Below, one piece after another: positions 1 through 6,125 of a stretch of 17,853 bases of DNA. The position numbers were made by a program, and so were the translations under genes. Each line of letters begins with the position of its first letter. The first letter of the stretch is position 1. Under the pieces are notes generated by a model. It did not search any database, was not told where the DNA came from, and was given only the letters and a program-made list of their open reading frames with translations. The stretch is from JBDRGC01 sp043818215 (GTDB lineage: Bacteria; Chloroflexota; Anaerolineae; Anaerolineales; UBA11858). The stretch covers positions 1-17,853 of the forward strand of contig JBDRGC010000495.1 in assembly GCA_043818215.1 (NCBI GenBank). The letters run 5' to 3'.

Positions 1-38
1 TGGGGGCCGGGGGGCGTTCCTGGATGCTTTCTCAAAAT
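1..38 (+). repeat. Dispersed G-rich repeat, copy 1 (cut by window edge)
   Basis: The first 38 bases match 9836-9873 in the same orientation with about four mismatches. The shared core contains GGGGGCCGGGGGGC and ends in CAAAAT. It stops just before the stop codon of the gene at 40-768. The left end lies outside the window, so its full length is unknown. Confidence 0.7.
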
Positions 39-39
39 T

Positions 40-768
40 TTACCGGCGGCGGCCAAATACTGCGGCTAATCCTCCGCCCACCAGCACCACGGGGGAGCAT
101 ACCAACATAGCAATGCCCGCAATCAGCATTCCCTTGGCGGCCTCGTGCTGGCTCTCGACGAAAGCCACCCGGTCTCCGGCGTACAGTTCATCCGGGATGA
201 CTCCACCGGCGGAGGCTTTCTTGCCCAACACCGTGGTCAGGTCACCGTTGTAAAAACCGCGGTACCGCCGCGAGCCATCCGGAAGCCACTCATTGTTATA
301 TTTAGCCTCTTCGTAGGCCTCCGAGTAGAGTAATTCCTCGTGCAGCGGGCCGCTCAAGGTGGCCTCGTTTGCACTGAGAATCAAAACCACCTCGCCGCCC
401 ACATTCAAGCTCAGGTCGGGTACTACATGCTCGACTGTTTCCCACGAGCCGTCCGGGTCGTCGTCGGCATTTTCGGAGTCGGGCAGTGTGACCACCCATT
501 CTTCCAGCTCGTAGGCCACAAAGCCGGCTTCGTCCACCAGCGGATTGTCCTCCAATCGGCCAGTGATCAAAATGTCATCACCAGCAGAGGCAGCTGTCAC
601 CGCGCCAGCATCCATCAACAGCATAGCTTCGATGCGGCGAGCCTCTAGTTTTTGCTGGGGGGCAAGTACCAGCGCAAACAGCAGTCCGCACCCTAAAAGT
701 GCAACCGAGCCAATTAGTGCTGCTATCACCGCACCTATTCGTTCTCGAATTCTGGAAAATATGTTCAT
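40..768 (-). CDS. Two-TM membrane protein, GIDE-like
   Basis: A 242-aa protein. A hydrophobic segment at about residues 12-36 and another at about 212-237 bracket a soluble region, and the C-terminus is basic (GRRR). The soluble part has the pattern of the GIDE / 'E3 ubiquitin ligase' bacterial family: GRLEDNPLVDEAGFVAYELE at about 70-89, a Trp-containing strand, then GFYNGDLTTVLG at about 171-182. That family lacks RING function in bacteria and its role there is unknown. The start at 768 is chosen over an in-frame start at 810 because AAGGAGA lies 7-8 bases before it, and because the longer version would read back toward the hairpin repeat. It is divergent from the methyltransferase. The GIDE assignment rests on pattern only and is tentative; the membrane topology is firmer. 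Confidence 0.65.
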   Translation of the reverse strand: MNIFSRIRERIGAVIAALIGSVALLGCGLLFALVLAPQQKLEARRIEAMLLMDAGAVTAASAGDDILITGRLEDNPLVDEAGFVAYELEEWVVTLPDSENADDDPDGSWETVEHVVPDLSLNVGGEVVLILSANEATLSGPLHEELLYSEAYEEAKYNNEWLPDGSRRYRGFYNGDLTTVLGKKASAGGVIPDELYAGDRVAFVESQHEAAKGMLIAGIAMLVCSPVVLVGGGLAAVFGRRR

Positions 769-787
769 TGAAGTCTCCTTTGTTGTT

Positions 788-820
788 AGGAACCCGGTTG
801 CTCCGAGCAACCGGGTTCCT
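788..820. repeat. Perfect 16-bp palindromic hairpin
   Basis: Arms AGGAACCCGGTTGCTC (788-803) and its exact reverse complement (805-820) are separated by one base. It lies 20 bases upstream of the start codon of the minus-strand membrane gene, probably inside its leader. No T-tract follows in either direction and no gene ends here, so a terminator role is unlikely. It looks like a palindromic dispersed repeat unit. Confidence 0.75.
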
Positions 821-1004
821 GCGAGCCGCCGTCCTTCGCGAAGTATCCCTGTGTGATGGGGGTGGGGATGCCGCTGGGCGCAACTTTGAAATAGTCAGTC
901 ATTTACTGTTTAACAACTACCAAAAAACTTTGGGCCTCATTGTACCCTTTGGGTATTGCGTTAAAAATCTAACCTTATTTCAGTGGACTCTGGCTATTGT
1001 CTAT

Positions 1005-1010
1005 TATAAT
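1005..1010 (+). promoter_or_regulatory. -10 element of the methyltransferase gene
   Basis: A perfect TATAAT lies only 8 bases before the ATG at 1019. Transcription starting about 7 bases after it would begin at or next to the start codon, giving a leaderless mRNA. The -35 side is weak: TGGACT at 984-989 has a 15-base spacer. The absence of any Shine-Dalgarno before 1019 fits leaderless expression. Confidence 0.4.
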
Positions 1011-1018
1011 TGATTTTG

Positions 1019-1813
1019 ATGAATCCATTATCTCCCGCCGACTGGCACTCTCGATTCATGCAGCAAGCCCGGTGGACGCGCGACCTGCGCGCCTATTTAT
1101 ATCCACGCGCCGGCTTGGGCAATGCACGCCGGGTTTTGGATGTGGGCTGCGGAACGGGGGCGATGTCAGGCGAATTGGCAGAACAGGTTCCACTCCTTCA
1201 TGGTCTGGACATAGACCGCGCCCATCTTCGTCTGGCTATGGGTAACGCTCCGGTAGCGATTCTGACCCTGGGTGACGCCCACAATCTGCCCTACCCTGAT
1301 GGGATTTTCGACATAACCCTGTGTCATTTCGCCCTGCTGTGGATGAATGATCCGGCGCGGGTACTGCGCGAAATGGCGCGGGTCACCTGCCCCGGAGGCG
1401 CGGTGCTGGCCCTGGCAGAACCAGACTACGGCGGGCGGGTGGACTACCCCCTCGAGTTGGTGCAGCTTGGGGAGTGGCAGATGAAATCCCTGCGGCGGCA
1501 AGGCACGGATCCGCTCATGGGGCGGCGTTTGGCGGGACTCTTCCACGGGGCAGGATTGCAAAATGTGGAAACGGGAGCACTCGGCGGGCAATGGATCGGC
1601 ACTCCCGATTGGGAGGCGTGGGAATCCGAGTGGGCGGTATTAGAGTCCGATTTGGATGAAACCTGCCAGGTTTCTGGTCACCCATTCCAATCAGAAAGCC
1701 TCAAAAAAACCTGGCAACTCTTAAAAGCGTTGGACAAATCCGCCTGGCAAAGCGGTCAAAGGGTGCTCTTCGTGCCGACGTTTTATGCCTGGGGGCGGGT
1801 CTCAAGGAGATAG
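1019..1813 (+). CDS. Class I SAM-dependent methyltransferase
   Basis: A 264-aa protein of the Methyltransf_11 / UbiE-like type. Motif I VLDVGCGTG is at residues 39-47 and the acidic end of strand 2 is HGLDID. Next come GDAHNLPYPDGIFDITLC (motif II/III region) and a post-motif CPGGAVLALAEPDYGG. The substrate cannot be read from the sequence; the loose resemblance to quinone or small-molecule methyltransferases is not diagnostic. The ATG at 1019 is preferred over a TTG at 1010, which overlaps the -10 element. The segment encoding about residues 214-233 (1658-1715) contains GAAACCTGCCAGGTTTC and then AAAACCTGGCA. This resembles the inverted repeat at 12922-13020, so a repeat may have been absorbed into the C-terminal part. 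No neighbour suggests a pathway. Confidence 0.85.
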   Translation: MNPLSPADWHSRFMQQARWTRDLRAYLYPRAGLGNARRVLDVGCGTGAMSGELAEQVPLLHGLDIDRAHLRLAMGNAPVAILTLGDAHNLPYPDGIFDITLCHFALLWMNDPARVLREMARVTCPGGAVLALAEPDYGGRVDYPLELVQLGEWQMKSLRRQGTDPLMGRRLAGLFHGAGLQNVETGALGGQWIGTPDWEAWESEWAVLESDLDETCQVSGHPFQSESLKKTWQLLKALDKSAWQSGQRVLFVPTFYAWGRVSRR

Positions 1814-1825
1814 TACCCGAAGAAA

Positions 1826-1853
1826 CACAAAGGAAACCACACAAACCTTTGTG
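1826..1853. other. Hairpin downstream of the methyltransferase
   Basis: CACAAAGG (1826-1833) pairs with CCTTTGTG (1846-1853) around a 12-base loop, just after the methyltransferase stop. There is no T-run behind it, so it is at best a weak terminator or an mRNA end stabiliser. Confidence 0.35.
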
Positions 1854-1871
1854 CCCTTTCCCGAAGAACAC

Positions 1872-1925
1872 ACCTGCACTCACCTGCACTTGCGTTACGG
1901 TGCAAGTGCGCGTTACGGTGCAAGT
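1872..1925. repeat. Palindromic ACTTGC / GCAAGT repeat cluster
   Basis: Two CACCTGCACT units are followed by GCACTTGC, and then by two copies of GTTACGGTGCAAGTG. The 21 bases at 1872-1892 recur exactly in inverted orientation at 13110-13130. The cluster folds through GCACTTGC / GCAAGTGC. The region from 1814 to 2090 holds no gene, only this cluster and the two arrays that follow. Confidence 0.7.
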
Positions 1926-1986
1926 GTCAGGACGATACATGGTAAAAGCCGTGGTCCCAGCCTGTCCGAGTGTGGAAATAAAAACC

Positions 1987-2034
1987 CGATTTACCGATTT
2001 ACCGATTTACTGATTTACTGATTTACTGATTTAC
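1987..2034. repeat. 8-bp tandem array, CGATTTAC / TGATTTAC
   Basis: Six uninterrupted 8-bp units run in register: three CGATTTAC, then three TGATTTAC. Such arrays have no spacers and are not CRISPR. The array lies in the space between the convergent methyltransferase and sufU. Confidence 0.9.
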
Positions 2035-2036
2035 TG

Positions 2037-2094
2037 ATTCCCAGTCCCTGATTCCTAGCCCCTAATCCCTAGTCCCTGACCCCTAGCCCCCTAT
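2037..2094. repeat. Degenerate CCCTAGT-type array reaching into the sufU stop
   Basis: Degenerate 7-8 bp units of the form CCCTAGTC / CCCTAATC / CCTGATTC fill the space up to sufU. On the coding strand the sufU stop TAG (2091-2093) is the first TAG of a TAGGGG-type unit, so the array supplies the stop codon. Confidence 0.75.
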
Positions 2095-2486
2095 TCCACC
2101 AACTCATCACTGGCCTCCCCCAACCCATAAGCCCCGGCCTTGAGCACTTTCAACGAGAGCAGAGCGCACTTCAGACGCACGGGGCCGAGTTCGATGCCCA
2201 GCAATTCAAGCACGTCGTCTTTGTTCAAGGCTTTGACTTCATCCAGGGTTTTACCGTGAATGGACTCAACCAGCAAGTCCGCCGAGGCCTGCGAGATGGA
2301 GCATCCGTGCCCGCTGAAAGCCGCTTCTGTGACGCGCTCGTTTTCATCGAGGCGGACATCAATGCGAATATGATCTCCGCACAGGGGATTATCGTCCTCG
2401 AAACTTATATCGTGCGGGTCTAGCTGACCACGATAATAAGGGGTTTTATAGCGTTCGATTATTAGTTCGCGGTATAGATCGTCCAT
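2091..2486 (-). CDS. sufU: SufU, sulfur-transfer partner of SufS
   Basis: A 131-aa protein of the IscU/NifU-N fold. In SUF systems of the Bacillus type, SufU is a zinc-dependent acceptor of persulfide sulfur from SufS. The expected ligands are present: C36 and D38 in NPLCGD, C62 in GHGCSIS, and C107 in RLKCALL. The insertion before the last Cys (IELGPVRLKC) is typical of SufU rather than IscU. It is the last gene of the suf cluster, after sufS, as in many Gram-positives and Chloroflexota. The ATG at 2486 is chosen because the family begins MDDLYRELI. The frame stays open upstream to a TTG at 2612 only because it reads through a repeat array. No Shine-Dalgarno precedes the ATG; the repeat begins within ten bases of it. 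Confidence 0.93.
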   Translation of the reverse strand: MDDLYRELIIERYKTPYYRGQLDPHDISFEDDNPLCGDHIRIDVRLDENERVTEAAFSGHGCSISQASADLLVESIHGKTLDEVKALNKDDVLELLGIELGPVRLKCALLSLKVLKAGAYGLGEASDELVE

Positions 2487-2494
2487 GGTTTGGG

Positions 2495-2600
2495 AAATTG
2501 GGGATTGGGAAATTGGGGATTGCGGATTGGTAAATTGGGAATTGGGGATTGGTAAATTGGTAAATTGGTAAATTGGGGATTGGTAAATTGGGGATTGGGA
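2495..2600. repeat. GGGGATT / GGTAAATT tandem array before sufU
   Basis: Mixed 7- and 8-bp units (AAATTGG, GGGGATTG, GGTAAATT) fill the sufS-sufU spacer next to the sufU start codon. Translated in the sufU frame they give the low-complexity SPIYQ / SPISQ peptide, which is an artefact. Confidence 0.85.
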
Positions 2601-2603
2601 AGA

Positions 2604-2675
2604 CACTACCAAGCTACCAATCTACCAGCTTACCAATCTACCAATCTACCAACCTACCAATATACCAGTTTACCA
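2604..2675 (-). repeat. 8-bp tandem array, TGGTAGAT, directly after the sufS stop
   Basis: Nine octamers run in perfect register on the coding strand. Each begins TGGTA and ends in a variable three-base tail (AAC, TAT, GGT, GAT, GAT, AGC, GAT, GCT, GTG). The first unit begins on the base after the sufS TAG. Confidence 0.9.
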
Positions 2676-3935
2676 CTATGCAAATATTTTCTTAACGTTA
2701 TAAATCCCATTAACCAATCGGTCTACCTCATCCATCGTATTGTAGAGGTAGAAGCTGGCGCGGGCGGTGGCGGGGAGACCGAATTTAGTGTGCAGCGGCA
2801 TGGCACAGTGATGCCCGGCGCGCACGGCGATGCCGTCCATATCGAGAATCTGGGAAATGTCGTGGGCGTGAATACCGTCCAGGGTGAACGATAGCACCGC
2901 CCCCTTAAACTCTGCCGCAGGGCCGAAAACCTTCACGCCGGGAATCTCTTCCAGGCGTTCCAGCGCGTAGGCCACAATCTCATGCTCGTGTTGAGCTACA
3001 GCGGCCATACCAATCTCGGAGAGATAGTCCACCGCGGCGCCAAATCCGATGGCCTCGGCGATTGCGGGAGTTCCAGCCTCGAATTTGTAAGGGATCGAGT
3101 TGGTCACAAATGAACGCAACTCCACGCGTTTGATCATGTCCCCACCGCCGAGGAAGGGAGGCATGGCTGCGAGCAATTCCTTGCGCCCATAGAGCACGCC
3201 TATCCCGGTGGGGCCGCACATCTTGTGGGCCGAGAAAGCCAGGAAATCCGCGTCCAGAGATTGCACATCCACGGGGAGATGGGGCACGGATTGAGCGGCG
3301 TCCACCAGGGTCAGCGCGCCGGCTTCATGGGCCAGACGGATGATCTCTTTAGCCGGGGTGATCGTCCCCAGCACGTTGGACATCTGCGTAAAGGCAACCA
3401 GCCCGGGTTCCAGGGCCAGAAGTTCCCGGTAAACGTCCAAATCCAGCCGGCCAGCCGGCGTCACGGGGATGAATTCCAGCCGCAGGCTGCGTTCCGCGGC
3501 CAACATCTGCCAGGGGACCAGATTGGAGTGGTGCTCCATCTCGGTGAGGATGATGACATCACCAGCCTGCAAGTTGGCTCGTCCCCAGGTGCGAGCCACC
3601 AAATTAATGGACTCGGTAGTGTTGCGGGTAAAAATCACCTCGCGGGGGGAGCCAGCTCCAATAAAAGCCGCTATCCGCTCTCGGGCGGACTCGTAGGCCG
3701 CGGTGGCTTCCTCCGCCAGAGCGTAAATCCCGCGGTGGGTATTGGCGTTGGAATGGCGGTAGAACGCATCCATCGCCTCGATGACCTGCGCAGGTTTCTG
3801 GCTGGTGGCCGTTGAATCCAGATACACCAGCGGGACACCGGGGCGCACTTCGCGTCCTAAAACAGGAAAATCCGCCCTGATTTTATCGACATCCAGGGTA
3901 GTTGGAAAAAGGGTTTCTGGTTTCATGAATATCAT
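2676..3935 (-). CDS. sufS: SufS, cysteine desulfurase
   Basis: A 419-aa PLP enzyme of the class V aminotransferase fold (type II desulfurase). It removes sulfur from cysteine and holds it as a persulfide for SufU. The PLP lysine is K238 in SAHKMCGPTG. The catalytic cysteine is C377 in RAGHHCAMPLH, the short-loop motif of SufS rather than IscS. TEMEHHSNLVPW (131-142) stacks on PLP, and VDAAQSVPH (211-219) carries the conserved Asp and Gln. Length is normal for the family. The start is uncertain: ATGs at 3935 and 3926 are both in frame and neither has a clear Shine-Dalgarno. Its pairing with sufU downstream supports the assignment. Confidence 0.95.
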   Translation of the reverse strand: MIFMKPETLFPTTLDVDKIRADFPVLGREVRPGVPLVYLDSTATSQKPAQVIEAMDAFYRHSNANTHRGIYALAEEATAAYESARERIAAFIGAGSPREVIFTRNTTESINLVARTWGRANLQAGDVIILTEMEHHSNLVPWQMLAAERSLRLEFIPVTPAGRLDLDVYRELLALEPGLVAFTQMSNVLGTITPAKEIIRLAHEAGALTLVDAAQSVPHLPVDVQSLDADFLAFSAHKMCGPTGIGVLYGRKELLAAMPPFLGGGDMIKRVELRSFVTNSIPYKFEAGTPAIAEAIGFGAAVDYLSEIGMAAVAQHEHEIVAYALERLEEIPGVKVFGPAAEFKGAVLSFTLDGIHAHDISQILDMDGIAVRAGHHCAMPLHTKFGLPATARASFYLYNTMDEVDRLVNGIYNVKKIFA

Positions 3936-3976
3936 AAGACGTTAGGTGTGGTTTCGCTCTTTACGCATCACACATT

Positions 3977-4009
3977 ACGCACATCGTCCCGAGTCTCTTA
4001 CGGGATCAC
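3977..4009 (-). repeat. Dispersed 33-bp repeat, inverted relative to 13508-13540
   Basis: On the minus strand this begins GTGATCCCGTA and ends CGACGATGTGCGT. It aligns without gaps, with about six mismatches, to 13508-13540. It fills the spacer between the small unknown gene and sufS, and so lies in the upstream region of sufS. Confidence 0.7.
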
Positions 4010-4012
4010 GTT

Positions 4013-4297
4013 TCACTTCACCCGCGATCTGCGGGCCAGCCTCTTTGGTCGACGCATTTGGGGAGAATCTTTGGAATACCACAAAACATGATCAGGGACC
4101 ATCCATCCGTTGGTCAAGTACACATTCTCAGGAAATTGGACCGCAACCATTTTGGGGTCCACCTGGACGATGACACCCTGCAGCCAACCGCGTGTTCGGT
4201 CTTTATCCTGGTCATGGTCACAATTCGCTTCAACGATGTCACCAACTTGGTAATCACGATCATCTGCGGGTGGAGAAGAAAAAGGGATACTTGTCAA
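4013..4297 (-). CDS. Small uncharacterised protein, SH3-barrel-like, inside the suf cluster
   Basis: About 94 aa, with no function recognised. The central part (VGDIVEANCDHDQDKDRTRG, then WLQGVIVQVDPKMVAVQF) alternates like a small beta-barrel of the SH3/KOW/Tudor type. It is followed by NGWMVPDHVLWYSKDS and a basic tail (RRPKRLARRSRVK) that could contact nucleic acid. The start is taken as TTG at 4297 because GGAGG sits five bases upstream; a TTG at 4309 is the alternative. Codon use and sequence complexity look like a real gene. It lies between sufD and sufS on the same strand, which is not a standard suf gene position. I have the impression that similar small proteins occur in related bacteria but cannot verify it here. 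Confidence 0.6.
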   Translation of the reverse strand: MTSIPFSSPPADDRDYQVGDIVEANCDHDQDKDRTRGWLQGVIVQVDPKMVAVQFPENVYLTNGWMVPDHVLWYSKDSPQMRRPKRLARRSRVK

Positions 4298-4315
4298 TTT
4301 GGCCTCCAAGTTTGG

Positions 4316-4393
4316 GATTAGGGATTAGAGATTGGAGATTGGAGATTGGAGATTGGAGATTGGAGATTAGATGATAGAGGTTAGGGGTTAGGG
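4316..4393. repeat. 7-bp tandem array, GGAGATT
   Basis: Units GGGATTA and GGAGATT (about six near-perfect copies) decay into GGTTAGG at the right-hand end. The array covers the upstream side of the small gene at 4013-4297, immediately beyond its Shine-Dalgarno. Confidence 0.85.
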
Positions 4394-4398
4394 TATTG

Positions 4399-4605
4399 GT
4401 CACAAGTTAAGCAACTCGGGTTTTTGTCAAGATGGCAAAATTTCACTTAATAAATCGCCGAATTCTGAAGATCCCACCGATTTTTGCCCAAAAATTACGA
4501 CTGGGGTACGGATTGGATCAGATCGTACGACAATTTCTGATGAAAATCTGTCAAAAAACAGTCAAAATTGCCCTTGACACGATCTAAAAACCCTTAACTT
4601 GTGAC
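4399..4605. mobile_element. MITE-like element with inverted ends resembling outward promoters
   Basis: GTCACAAGTTAA (4399-4410) is repeated exactly in inverted form at 4594-4605. At the same distance inside both ends (14 bases) lies TGTCAAG, followed by a related GGCAA-TTT stretch. Read outward, each end is CTTGACA, 14 bases, then TTAACTTG, which resembles a promoter facing out. The 207-bp interior is AT-rich and has no ORF. GGGGTTAGGG-like sequence lies on both sides, but no exact target duplication is visible. It is inserted between sufD and the small gene, the largest gap in the suf cluster. The alternative is a structured regulatory RNA or a paired promoter. Confidence 0.55.
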
Positions 4606-4648
4606 TGATGGGGTTAGGGGTACGAGTTCAGGGTTCAAAAATCAGTTT

Positions 4649-4696
4649 CGCCGACTCGCTGATTCGCCGACTCGCTGACTCGCTGACTCGCCGACT
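4649..4696. repeat. 8-bp tandem array, CGCYGAYT, abutting the sufD stop
   Basis: Six exact-register octamers (CGCCGACT, CGCTGATT, CGCCGACT, CGCTGACT, CGCTGACT, CGCCGACT) end two bases from the sufD stop codon (4698-4700). From 4606 to 4648 there is only TTAGGGG-like sequence and no gene. Confidence 0.9.
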
Positions 4697-4697
4697 C

Positions 4698-6026
4698 TCA
4701 ACCCATCTTCGCTTCGATAGCCTTTCGGAAACGATCTTGGACACCCTCAAAGGGAATACGCCGCATAATATCTTCGAAGAAGCCTTCCACTACCAACCGT
4801 TCGGCTTCTTCGAGGGAGATGCCGCGGGTGCGCAGGTAAAAGAGCAGATCGGGATCAATTTTACCCACAGTAGCGCCGTGTGTACAGCGCACATCGTCGG
4901 CCAAAATCTCCAAGCCGGGGATCGAGTCGGCGCGGGCGTTTTCGCTGAGTATCAAATTACGGTTGGACTGGTAGCCATCGGCCTTCTGGGCAACGGGAGC
5001 TACGTGAATCATGCCCTGCCATACCGAGCGACTATGTCCCTTGAGCGCACCCTTGAAAAGCAAGTCGCTGGTGGTGTGTTCAGCCAGATGATTCTGTTGG
5101 GTATCGTGGTCCAAGTGTTGGCTGCCATCAGCAAAATAGAATCCCGACATGCGTCCGGTTGCGCCGCGGCCCACCAAATCCATGTCGGAGAAATTTTTGG
5201 TCAGCCAGGAGCCAATCGCGCCGAAAATCCAATCCAGGTTTCCATCTCGCTGCACACGGGCGCGCTCGTGGGTGAAATTCCATACGCCGCGGCCCAGGGA
5301 TTGCAACTCGACAAAGCGCAGGCTGGCCCCGGCTCCCACGTGGATTTCGATGATGCCGCTGTGCAAAGTCTGCTTGTCACCGTAAGGCGAAGCGGCCTCG
5401 TGAACGTAGGTCAGCGAGGCGCCATCTTCGACCCAGATGATCAGGTGCGAAAAATGCGCCAGCCCCGCGCCCGCAGCCCACATCACACTGTGCAGTGGCC
5501 TCTCGATCTGCACACCACGCGGCACGTAGGCAATAATCCCGTTCTGGGCCAGCGCGGCGGTCAGGGCCGCAAACTTGCCATCCTCGGGTTTGACGATCTG
5601 CCCCAAAGCTCCTGCCAACAAATCGGGGTATTCGCGGGCCGCGGTTTCGATATCAGTGAAAATGACACCCTTACGGGCGATTTCTGGGTTGAGGGATTTC
5701 TCGATCCCGCCGGGGAGCAGCGTGATCTGGCCTGCGGGTTGATCGCCAGCCAGGGGGGTGAGCAATGCTCTGGGAACTGGCGGCAGGCCCGCGCAGGCCG
5801 CCTGCCCGGGGAGCATCACGCTCCCGTCGAGGCCGCGGATGTCGGTGCGCCGCCAGGGTTCGTCCTGGGTGGTTGGGTACGGGAGACGCTCGAAGGCCTC
5901 CCACGCTCGGGTACGGTATACCTCTAGCAACTCAGCCCCACCGCTCGCCGGGATCATCGCGCGGGTGAAGTTGAATCCGGCAAAATCGGGGTGGCTTGTT
6001 TGCGTCATTGTTTTCTTAGTTGGCAT
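4698..6026 (-). CDS. sufD: SufD, scaffold subunit of SufBCD
   Basis: A 442-aa beta-helix protein. SufD pairs with SufB, and together with the SufC ATPase dimer they form the scaffold on which Fe-S clusters are built. The family signature is clear: EPWRRTDIRGL near residues 56-66, a long beta-solenoid, then RCTHGATVGKIDPDLLFYL (390-408), where H393 matches the key His of E. coli SufD. GISLEEAERLVVEGFFEDI follows in the C-terminal helix. The ATG at 6026 has AAGGA five bases upstream and gives a normal N-terminus. An upstream ATG at 6104 would be encoded by the dispersed repeat and is rejected. It sits between sufB and the small unknown gene. Confidence 0.94.
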   Translation of the reverse strand: MPTKKTMTQTSHPDFAGFNFTRAMIPASGGAELLEVYRTRAWEAFERLPYPTTQDEPWRRTDIRGLDGSVMLPGQAACAGLPPVPRALLTPLAGDQPAGQITLLPGGIEKSLNPEIARKGVIFTDIETAAREYPDLLAGALGQIVKPEDGKFAALTAALAQNGIIAYVPRGVQIERPLHSVMWAAGAGLAHFSHLIIWVEDGASLTYVHEAASPYGDKQTLHSGIIEIHVGAGASLRFVELQSLGRGVWNFTHERARVQRDGNLDWIFGAIGSWLTKNFSDMDLVGRGATGRMSGFYFADGSQHLDHDTQQNHLAEHTTSDLLFKGALKGHSRSVWQGMIHVAPVAQKADGYQSNRNLILSENARADSIPGLEILADDVRCTHGATVGKIDPDLLFYLRTRGISLEEAERLVVEGFFEDIMRRIPFEGVQDRFRKAIEAKMG

Positions 6027-6037
6027 ATAAATCCTTC

Positions 6038-6125
6038 GTGAGGCGTGAAGAGTGACGAAGTCCCCGAAGCGCAGCGGAGTGGGAAACGTGACCAAGATTT
6101 TCACGCATCATGTTTCACGCTTCAC
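6038..6125. repeat. GTGAGGCGTGAA foldback element, copy 1
   Basis: The 54 bases at 6038-6091 match 8657-8710 with about five mismatches. The left arm GTGAGGCGTGAA pairs with TTTCACGCTTCAC at 6113-6125. A core with CCCCGAAGCGCAGCGGAGTG lies between them and partly recurs at 13551-13574. The right arm includes the sufB stop codon. It fills the sufB-sufD spacer. Confidence 0.75.

Noticed and set aside
2487..2612. N-terminal extension of SufU by 42 residues
   Set aside because: The extra residues (SPIYQ, SPISQ) come from the tandem array and start at a TTG; family members begin at MDDLYRELI.
4608..5927. A long plus-strand frame opposite sufD (439 aa)
   Set aside because: It lies antisense to a clear SufD gene, starts in repeats and has no recognisable domain; a codon-bias shadow.
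6027..6104. Longer SufD starting at ATG 6104
   Set aside because: The added segment is encoded by the dispersed foldback repeat, and the ATG at 6026 has its own AAGGA site.
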